Made by a program: the position numbers and the translations under genes
NCBI GenBank assembly: GCA_036821825.1
Contig: DAISIV010000001.1
Span: 94,575-158,574, forward strand
From: CAITZA01 sp937915285
Lineage (GTDB): Bacteria; Desulfobacterota; Desulfomonilia; Desulfomonilales; Desulfomonilaceae
Direction of reading: 5' to 3'
Length of the DNA: 64,000 bases
Shown: positions 53,570 through 59,866 of the stretch, piece after piece
Numbering within the stretch: the first letter of the stretch is position 1
Layout: each line of letters starts with the position of its first letter
The notes under the pieces: generated by a model
The model's input: the letters and a program-made list of their open reading frames with translations, nothing else
Told to the model about the DNA's origin: nothing
The model's database searches: none

Positions 53570-54097
53570 ATGAACAACATGGATTATACCAAGGGTTACT
53601 GGAACCCCTATGTCGCGGGGATCGCGCTGGGTCTTGTTTTGACCTTCACCTTTTACGTCATGGGAACAGGATTGGGGGCATCTGGCGCAGTAGCAAGGAC
53701 AGCGGCAGTCGTTGCTCACACTGTTTCTCCGCAAGCCATAGAAAATCAGGCTTATTTCAAGGAGTTTTATCGAGAGGGCGCATCTCACCCTCTGTTTGAC
53801 TGGACTGTGATAGAAGTTATCGGGGTTTTTGTTGGTGGACTGATCTCAGTGATTCTTTCACGGCGTTTCTCGGTGGGCATTGGTCGAGGACCAACGGCCG
53901 GTGTGGGCCTACGTTTGTTCATGGCCTTTTTTGGAGGAGTGATTGCAGGAGTGGGAACAAGATTTGCCATGGGATGCACCAGCGGACAGGCCTTGAGTGG
54001 TGGAGCTACTATGGTGGTTGGTAGTTGGGTATTCATGATGGCTGTATTTGCCACAGCTTTCGGAGCTGCTTATTTCGTCAGAAAGGAATGGTCATAA
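53570..54097 (+). CDS. YeeE/YedE family sulfur transporter, first half-size protein
   Basis: 175 residues, four to five membrane helices. The conserved MGCTSGQALSGGA motif (Cys136) is that of the DUF395/TsuA family, which moves thiosulfate or related sulfur compounds through cysteine-lined channels. A loop of about 35 residues (44-78) faces outward. It overlaps the next YeeE/YedE gene by one base (TAATG). The pair together equals one full-length transporter. Confidence 0.87.
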   Translation: MNNMDYTKGYWNPYVAGIALGLVLTFTFYVMGTGLGASGAVARTAAVVAHTVSPQAIENQAYFKEFYREGASHPLFDWTVIEVIGVFVGGLISVILSRRFSVGIGRGPTAGVGLRLFMAFFGGVIAGVGTRFAMGCTSGQALSGGATMVVGSWVFMMAVFATAFGAAYFVRKEWS

Positions 54098-54693
54098 TGG
54101 GTCCGCTGCTTTACAACGGGGTAATTTCATTCGAAACAAGCCTTTGGCTGGCCTTTCCGATAGGTCTCATGTTCGGCTTCGTACTCGAAAAAGCCGGCTT
54201 TGGAGACTCACGAAATCTGACAAACATATTCTACTTCAGAGACATGAGAGTCCTGCGAGTAATGTTTTCGGCCTTGGTTACCGCCATGATAGGACTCATC
54301 GTACTTAGCTACGCAGGCCTTTTCGATTACAACGTTCTTGTTGAAGAAAGCCTCATGAAGAGCTATTTTTGGCCTCAACTTGTTGGGGGGATCATCTTTG
54401 GACTGGGATTCGTCATCGGAGGTTACTGTCCTGGCACCGCGATTGTCGGAGTGGCCTCAGGCAAGATTGACAGTATTGTTTTTCTGATTGGAATGGTATT
54501 TGGAATATGGGTTTTTGCATTCGGATGGCCTGTATGGGGCTGGTTTTACAAAAGCTCGGATCTTGGCAGATTGACCCTGTGGCAATTCTTTGGAACGTCT
54601 CGCGACCTGATGGCGCTCATAATCCTCATAATGGCTTTGGCGGCCTTTGCGCTTGCCTGGCTGGGTGAAAAATGGGCTCCTTACGACAAATAA
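54097..54693 (+). CDS. YeeE/YedE family sulfur transporter, second half-size protein
   Basis: 198 residues from the ATG at 54097 sharing a base with the previous stop; AAAGGA sits 9 nt upstream. Five or six membrane helices. LEKAGFGDSRNLTNIFYFRDMRVLRVMFSA is typical of the family, and GGYCPGTAIVGVASGKID carries the conserved Cys111. It should pair with the preceding half to form a thiosulfate or sulfide/polysulfide importer feeding the periplasmic or cytoplasmic sulfur enzymes of the island. Confidence 0.87.
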   Translation: MGPLLYNGVISFETSLWLAFPIGLMFGFVLEKAGFGDSRNLTNIFYFRDMRVLRVMFSALVTAMIGLIVLSYAGLFDYNVLVEESLMKSYFWPQLVGGIIFGLGFVIGGYCPGTAIVGVASGKIDSIVFLIGMVFGIWVFAFGWPVWGWFYKSSDLGRLTLWQFFGTSRDLMALIILIMALAAFALAWLGEKWAPYDK

Positions 54694-54714
54694 GATTTAT
54701 TCGTGGATGTGGAC

Positions 54715-54730
54715 GTGCTAAAAATAGCAC
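54715..54730 (+). other. Short hairpin between transporter and small exported protein gene
   Basis: GTGCTA-AAAA-TAGCAC, six-bp stem, followed by AATTT. It could be a weak terminator or an mRNA-end stabiliser. Confidence 0.4.
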
Positions 54731-54753
54731 AATTTAACAGAAGGAGGTATTGA

Positions 54754-54996
54754 ATGAAGAAATTGGTTCGAGTGCTTGTGGTTATGATTTCGCTGCTTGC
54801 TTTCGCCATGGCGACCACCGCCTTTGCGGCTGATGAATTTTTCGTGGTGAAAGAAGCCTCTGGCAAGATGGCAGTGGTGGACAAGAAACCGGCTGATGAG
54901 AAGTCAATAGTTAAAGGCCCGTTCAAGACTAAAGCAGAAGCGGAAGCGGCCTTAAAATCGGCTACCAAACCCAAGCCACCGACGGTAGGTTGTTAA
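54754..54996 (+). CDS. Small exported protein, unknown function
   Basis: 80 residues. A Sec signal peptide (1-25, ends TTAFAA) precedes a mature part of about 55 residues: FFVVKEASGKMAVVDKKPADE, then KGPFKTKAEAEAAL. The second segment resembles the end of SPOR-like repeats, but it is too short to call. A strong AAGGAGG box precedes the ATG. It ends in a single Cys. Similar small proteins are often found in sulfur gene clusters, but no function is known. Confidence 0.65.
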   Translation: MKKLVRVLVVMISLLAFAMATTAFAADEFFVVKEASGKMAVVDKKPADEKSIVKGPFKTKAEAEAALKSATKPKPPTVGC

Positions 54997-55015
54997 CATA
55001 TTTTAATGGTTTTAT

Positions 55016-55047
55016 TGCGGCGTTCGGAATACAACCGTTACGCCGCA
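55016..55047 (+). other. Inverted repeat between small exported protein and Rieske gene
   Basis: TGCGGCGT (55016-55023) pairs with ACGCCGCA (55040-55047) across a 16-nt loop. There is no T run. It could slow transcription or protect mRNA ends. Confidence 0.45.
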
Positions 55048-55116
55048 TCCCCTAGAAACCACTCTTGCTCATAATCTTATCTAAATTGCTTAAAATGACA
55101 TTATCGGAATTGAGAG

Positions 55117-55551
55117 ATGCAAAAAATGGGAAAAAGATCATTTCTTAAAATTATTCTGTCTATCGTCACCGTTCTGTTGACCGGTATGGTCTCATGGGCT
55201 CTGGCAAGGTTTGCGTCCTTTTCGGATGAAAAATCTAAATCCAGGGAAATTCCCAAGACTATCATAGACCAGTTGCAGTCTGGAACTCCATATCATTACG
55301 CCCCCGCAGGAGTCTGGCTGGTCAGGGAAGCAGAAAAACCGGATGTTTCGGTTTTTGATGACAGGTGCCCACACCTTGGCTGTAAGTACAATTGGGTTGC
55401 CGACAGGAAAGTTTTCGAGTGTCCGTGTCACAGCAGTGTCTTTGACATCAACGGTCAGGTAAAAAAAGGACCGGCTAATCGAGCTGTTACAAGATTCAGT
55501 CTCAGCGTTGATGAAAAAAATGTATATAAGATAGCGCCCTCCACCAAGTAA
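55117..55551 (+). CDS. Rieske [2Fe-2S] protein
   Basis: 144 residues. One N-terminal membrane helix (about 9-29) and a Rieske domain with CPHLGC and CPCHSSVFD, supplying the two Cys and two His ligands, though the usual CTHLGC Thr is Pro. It should transfer electrons from quinol, as in bc1/b6f complexes. It is 4 nt upstream of the cytochrome b gene. No high-potential partner cytochrome is in the window. Confidence 0.92.
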   Translation: MQKMGKRSFLKIILSIVTVLLTGMVSWALARFASFSDEKSKSREIPKTIIDQLQSGTPYHYAPAGVWLVREAEKPDVSVFDDRCPHLGCKYNWVADRKVFECPCHSSVFDINGQVKKGPANRAVTRFSLSVDEKNVYKIAPSTK

Positions 55552-55555
55552 TATT

Positions 55556-56191
55556 ATGGTCAAGGGTTCCACATCATCGTTATTCCTTCACATACACCCA
55601 CGGTTGGTCCCCGAGAATTCTCTCAGACTTTCATTTACTTTCTGTTTCGGAGGGCTTGCCGTTTTTCTGTTTTTCCTTGAGGTAATCACTGGCGCTCTTC
55701 TAATGCTCCACTATCAACCATCGTCCACCAACGCCTACGGCTCGGTGCAAAGGATTACCCATATCATTCCCTATGGTTGGGTTCTGAGAAATATGCATTA
55801 CTGGGCTGGTCAGGGAATGGTCGCGGCCGTTTTTCTCCATATGATCAGGGTCTTCTGGACCAGGTCCTATGATGCTCCAAGGCGGCTAAACTGGGTCGTT
55901 GGGATTGTTTTACTAATCTTAACGGCTCTGGTCGATTTTACCGGTTATCTGATGGTCTGGGATGACAGGGCATTGTGGGCATGGACAATAGCAAGAAATT
56001 TGGTAGACCTGATTCCAATTATAGGACCCGGATCAGCGGCAATACTTTTTGGACCGGCCTCGGATCTAAACACGGCTCTGGTCCGTTTGTATTCCTGGCA
56101 CGTGGTTATTTTTCCCGCCGGCCTCCTGTTCCTAATGGCGCTTCATTTCTGGAAAATCAGGAAAGACGGAGGCATATCAGTGCCTCTATGA
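55556..56191 (+). CDS. Cytochrome b6-type (N-terminal) cytochrome b
   Basis: 211 residues with four membrane helices. His81 and His95 (H-x13-H) and His182 and His197 (H-x14-H) are the two-heme ligands in b6-like spacing; the protein ends WKIRKDGGISVPL like PetB. The C-terminal half of a full cytochrome b (subunit IV) is not encoded downstream; arsR follows on the opposite strand. With the Rieske gene it could form a minimal quinol-oxidising complex, perhaps linked to the Mo enzyme. Confidence 0.92.
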   Translation: MVKGSTSSLFLHIHPRLVPENSLRLSFTFCFGGLAVFLFFLEVITGALLMLHYQPSSTNAYGSVQRITHIIPYGWVLRNMHYWAGQGMVAAVFLHMIRVFWTRSYDAPRRLNWVVGIVLLILTALVDFTGYLMVWDDRALWAWTIARNLVDLIPIIGPGSAAILFGPASDLNTALVRLYSWHVVIFPAGLLFLMALHFWKIRKDGGISVPL

Positions 56192-56497
56192 CCCAGAGGA
56201 ATTTGCGCATTCTGCGGATTCCAGATTGTCAACCAGGGTCTTAACATTGACGTCACTTAGGGCATAACGTGATGAAGAGCCCTCCCTGGTTATGCTCACC
56301 ACACCTCGCATGCGCAGAATGTTCAGATGGTGCGAAACCCTGGCCTGAGACACACCCAGCCTTACAACAAGATCGTTGACCCTGAAATCTCCACAATTCA
56401 GAATTGCCAGTATTCTAAGACGTAACGGGTGTCCGACCGCTTTTATTACAGCCGCTACATCCTCTGCCCGTTTAAAGTCATTTACTAAGCTGGACAA
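56186..56497 (-). CDS. ArsR family transcriptional repressor
   Basis: 103 residues from a TTG at 56497 with AGGAG at 8 nt upstream; upstream in-frame starts lack such a box. A winged helix is marked by AVGHPLRLRILAIL, VVRLGVSQARVSHHLNILR and REGSSSRYAL. There is one Cys after the first helix pair (Cys35) and one near the C terminus (Cys97), positions roughly like those of persulfide-sensing SqrR/BigR proteins. No arsenic- or cadmium-type CxC site is seen. The gene overlaps the cytochrome b end by six bases. It probably represses the island and itself. Confidence 0.85.
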   Translation of the reverse strand: MSSLVNDFKRAEDVAAVIKAVGHPLRLRILAILNCGDFRVNDLVVRLGVSQARVSHHLNILRMRGVVSITREGSSSRYALSDVNVKTLVDNLESAECANSSGS

Positions 56498-56517
56498 GGA
56501 GCTTCTCCTAATAATGA

Positions 56518-56560
56518 TATATATGAATATACTCATACCATCCAGCCGCGCCGCTGTCAA
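56518..56560 (-). promoter_or_regulatory. arsR promoter and putative autoregulatory operator
   Basis: On the minus strand: -35 TTGACA (56560-56555), 17-nt spacer and -10 TATGAG (56537-56532), then ATATTCATATATA (56530-56518), a one-mismatch copy of the element at 48684-48696. The plus strand also reads TATGA-ATATAC-TCATA (56522-56537), a dyad of repressor size. Feedback control by ArsR is inferred. Confidence 0.65.
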
Positions 56561-56784
56561 TCTTTTTAAAATTTGTGCTCGCACTAGTGTGGGAGTTCAA
56601 TGATTCTGAACCACCATCTTTCAGCCCCTGTACCGGCCAATCCCGATAGTCGGTCGTACCTTCACATCTACGGATTGCGGCCGTCTCTTTTTTGAATGAC
56701 GTATCCTGATGCGAAAAGCAAAAAATTGGGCCTTGTCTTGCCATTTGGTGAATCGCTAAGCAGATTACTTAGAGGAGGAGCAAA

Positions 56785-57486
56785 ATGATTAGTTCCCGAA
56801 TTGCAAGAATTAAGCGAATATTGAAGTTAGCCTGTCTAGGTCCGATAGCCCCGCTTTTGGGGGTGTGGGGTTCCTCGAAACGCTTTCCCACGAGGACGAT
56901 CGAGTTGGATACCTTTTCATTCGATTCTTCGACCGGTCTGGTCACTGACAAGACCACCCAAACAAAAGAGCCTTATAAACTGATCATTGACGGCATGGTG
57001 GAAGAACCTGTTTCGCTATCCTATTCAGAGCTTAGAGCCCTTCCCCAGACAACTCAGACAAGTGATTTTCATTGTGTTGAAGGATGGACAATTCCTGAAG
57101 TAACGTGGAGTGGAGTCAGAATTTCGGATCTTTTCAATTTGATTAAACCCAAAGACGTTGCTCAGTACGCAATCTTTCACTCCTTGGGTCAGACGAGCGC
57201 AGCCCCCCATGGACAGGCATGGTATGTTGAAAGCCTCAAGGTCTCTGATCTTCTGGACGCAAGACAGGAGTTTCTGTTAGCTCTTGATTTGGACGGGAAA
57301 CCTCTATCTCACGACCGTGGAGCCCCAGCCCGACTGCTAACCCCTCACCTGCTTGCCTACAAAAGTATTAAATTTGTAACCAGAATTGAATTGTCCTCCA
57401 GATTGCAGGAGGGTTGGTGGACTCTTGCAAATCCTATTTACGATTGGCAGGCTAAAGTCTCTCCCGGACGCTTGAGGAGGCGCTAG
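56785..57486 (+). CDS. Sulfite oxidase-fold molybdopterin protein (MsrP/YedY-like)
   Basis: 233 residues. An N-terminal hydrophobic stretch (12-28) lacks a twin-arginine motif. The Moco domain follows: DGMVEEPVSLSYSELRALP, then DFHCVEGW with Cys97 as Mo ligand, GVRISDLF, and DRGAPARLLTPHLLAYKSIKFV. YedY-type proteins reduce sulfoxides, while relatives act on other sulfur or nitrogen oxides. The last segment WWTLANPIYDW is unlike E. coli YedY. An AGAGGAGGAG box precedes the ATG. It reads divergently from arsR and continues into the DUF255 gene. How an unfolded Sec-type leader would fit a Moco protein is unclear. Confidence 0.82.
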   Translation: MISSRIARIKRILKLACLGPIAPLLGVWGSSKRFPTRTIELDTFSFDSSTGLVTDKTTQTKEPYKLIIDGMVEEPVSLSYSELRALPQTTQTSDFHCVEGWTIPEVTWSGVRISDLFNLIKPKDVAQYAIFHSLGQTSAAPHGQAWYVESLKVSDLLDARQEFLLALDLDGKPLSHDRGAPARLLTPHLLAYKSIKFVTRIELSSRLQEGWWTLANPIYDWQAKVSPGRLRRR

Positions 57487-57487
57487 A

Positions 57488-59617
57488 ATGACAGATTCAT
57501 CCTACCCTGAATCCGGTTCCACCATCCAGGAGCCCTCCAATAGGCTCATTCATGAAAAAAGTCCTTATCTGCTGCAGCATGCTCACAATCCTGTTGACTG
57601 GTATCCTTGGGGTGAGGAGGCTTTTTCAAAGGCCAGCCAGGAGGATAAACCCGTTTTTCTGTCAATAGGCTACTCCACATGCCACTGGTGCCATGTGATG
57701 GAGCGTGAATCTTTCGAAGACGCGGATGTTGCCCGTTTTATGAATGAAACGTTTGTGTCCATAAAGGTCGATCGCGAAGAAAGGCCTGATATAGATCATA
57801 TTTACATGTCTGTATGTCACCTGATGACCGGCGGAGGAGGTTGGCCACTCAATGTGATCATGACCCCGGATAAAAAACCCTTCTTTGCTGGCACTTATTT
57901 TCCCAAAGAATCTCGATACGGGCGTATTGGCATGGTAGACCTGGCTCAGAGAATCAAACAGCTATGGTCAAACAACCGTGGTGAACTTCTCGAGGCGTCG
58001 CGCAAGGTTGTTTCTGCTCTTGAACAGATGCCTGACGACGCTCCAGGCTCACTATTGGGGCCGGTTCAATTCGAGCAGGCACATGAACAACTGGCTCAAC
58101 GTTTCGACCAGCTCAAGGGAGGATTTAGTCAGGCTCCCAAGTTTCCTACTCCCCATAACATTTTGTTTCTTCTTAGATATGCCCGTAGAAATTCTGACAG
58201 GTCCGCAACGGCAATGGTTGAGAAAACCCTTCTTCAAATGCGACAAGGGGGCATCTACGATCATTTGGGGTTTGGTTTTCACAGGTATTCCACCGACAAC
58301 GAATGGCTCGTGCCTCATTTCGAAAAAATGCTCTATGACCAGGCCATGATTTCTATGGCATACATCGAGGCCTATCAGTTAACGGGAAGAGAGGAATACA
58401 AAAAGACGGTTCAGGAGGTATTCGACTACGTTCTCCGGGATATGACCTCCCCCGAAGGCGGTTTCTATTCAGCGGAAGACGCGGACAGCGAAGGAGTGGA
58501 AGGAAAGTTCTATGTCTGGTCATTGAACGAGGTTCTGAAAATTCTTACCACCGGGGAGTCCAAAATTGCTTGCAGAATTTTTGGAATCAAACCGGATGGC
58601 AATTTCCATGAAGAATCGACAGGTCAGTTGACGGGAGAAAACATCATCCACCTGGAAAAAAACCTGGAGCAAAGCGCCATAGAACTTGGAATGAGCCTGG
58701 AGCAGCTTGAAAGGTCTCTAGAACAGATACGTGTGAAAATGTTTTCCGAGAGGGAGAAACGGATTCATCCCTATAAGGATGACAAGATACTGACAGATTG
58801 GAACGGTTTGATGATAGCGGCCCTTGCCAAAGCGGCTCAGGCTTTTGGCAATGAGCGGTATTCCGATGCGGCCACCAGGGCTGTTAACTTTATAACCGCT
58901 AGAATGATGGACCATAACGGCAGGCTACTCCACAGATTTCGTGATGGGGAATCAGGACTTCCGGCCCATGTTGACGACTACGCTTTCCTGATATGGGGTT
59001 TAATCGAATTATATGAAGCCACGTTTGATCTGGAACATCTGAAACTGGCGCTGGAATTGAACCGGGATTTTGTCAATCACTTCTGGGATGAATCTGTTGG
59101 CGGTTTTTATTTCACTGCGTCGGATTCGGAAGAGACATTATTGAGGAAGAAAGAAATATACGATGGAGCCACGCCTTCGGGGAATTCGGTCGCAGCTTTG
59201 AACCTGATACGCCTGGCTAGGCTAACCGGTAACACGGACCTCGAAAAAATGGCGGAAAAGATTTTGAGGGCCTTCTCTGGAATAGTCTCGAAGTTTCCGT
59301 CAGGTTATACTCAACTGCTCATGGCTGCAGATTTCGCTGCGGGTCCAGCCTATGAGATAGTCATGGTAGGGGAACGTGATTCCGAGGAATTTCAGTCATT
59401 CAAGAGAGAAATCCAGAGACCTTACATACCTAATAAGGTGATTCTTTTCAAGCCATCGTCGGATGGTGAAGGATCGGCGATAGAACATGTTGCGCCTTTT
59501 ACAAGGGATCAGAAAGGCTTCCCTGGAAGACCTACGGTCTATGTTTGCAAAAATTTTCAGTGCGAACTTCCTTCAACGGACATTTCAGAAATATTGAAAC
59601 TGCTCGATCAGGCCTAG
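57488..59617 (+). CDS. Thioredoxin-like DUF255 protein (YyaL/SPATA20-like)
   Basis: 709 residues. It begins NRLIHEKSPYLLQHAHNPVDWYPWGEEAF, the conserved start of the family, followed by GYSTCHWCHVMERESF with a CxxC (Cys65, Cys68). A long six-hairpin-like glycosidase-fold region follows (about 200-640). The family is widespread; its biochemical role is unknown. GAGGAGG precedes the ATG 1 nt after the YedY-like stop, so the two are cotranscribed. A redox or sulfur link is suggested by context only. Confidence 0.88.
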   Translation: MTDSSYPESGSTIQEPSNRLIHEKSPYLLQHAHNPVDWYPWGEEAFSKASQEDKPVFLSIGYSTCHWCHVMERESFEDADVARFMNETFVSIKVDREERPDIDHIYMSVCHLMTGGGGWPLNVIMTPDKKPFFAGTYFPKESRYGRIGMVDLAQRIKQLWSNNRGELLEASRKVVSALEQMPDDAPGSLLGPVQFEQAHEQLAQRFDQLKGGFSQAPKFPTPHNILFLLRYARRNSDRSATAMVEKTLLQMRQGGIYDHLGFGFHRYSTDNEWLVPHFEKMLYDQAMISMAYIEAYQLTGREEYKKTVQEVFDYVLRDMTSPEGGFYSAEDADSEGVEGKFYVWSLNEVLKILTTGESKIACRIFGIKPDGNFHEESTGQLTGENIIHLEKNLEQSAIELGMSLEQLERSLEQIRVKMFSEREKRIHPYKDDKILTDWNGLMIAALAKAAQAFGNERYSDAATRAVNFITARMMDHNGRLLHRFRDGESGLPAHVDDYAFLIWGLIELYEATFDLEHLKLALELNRDFVNHFWDESVGGFYFTASDSEETLLRKKEIYDGATPSGNSVAALNLIRLARLTGNTDLEKMAEKILRAFSGIVSKFPSGYTQLLMAADFAAGPAYEIVMVGERDSEEFQSFKREIQRPYIPNKVILFKPSSDGEGSAIEHVAPFTRDQKGFPGRPTVYVCKNFQCELPSTDISEILKLLDQA

Positions 59618-59866
59618 CCACATTTTTTGTTTCGATTAATTAACATTTTGTCCTATCTTGTGTTAATAATAAATCCCAAAATATTTTACCGTCAAAAATA
59701 CGAAAGACTCAAACCAGACGTGGGGCGAGTCTTTCGAGTTTATTTTCTGACTGACCCCGGTCACGAGGTGAGGGCACGTCTAGTTTTCAGCACTCATGAG
59801 AGAGTCATTTCGCAGCTCGAAGCAATTGACACGAAGGGTCATAAATCAACATCTAGGAGCTTGAAA
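59618..59866. other. Leader region of transketolase gene
   Basis: No gene; an in-frame extension of transketolase through it is not supported. It contains the hairpin at 59701-59736 and ends with the AGGAG site at 59855-59859. Confidence 0.6.
59701..59736 (+). terminator. Strong hairpin, probable terminator or attenuator
   Basis: A 10-bp perfect stem, CGAAAGACTC and GAGTCTTTCG, with a 16-nt loop, followed by AGTTTATTTT. It is 84 nt after the DUF255 stop and 130 nt before the transketolase start, so it may end the upstream unit or attenuate tkt. Confidence 0.6.

Noticed and set aside
59627..59866. 80-residue N-terminal extension of transketolase
   Set aside because: It begins at a TTG without a ribosome site, contains a strong hairpin and has no transketolase similarity; the TTG at 59867 gives the normal length.
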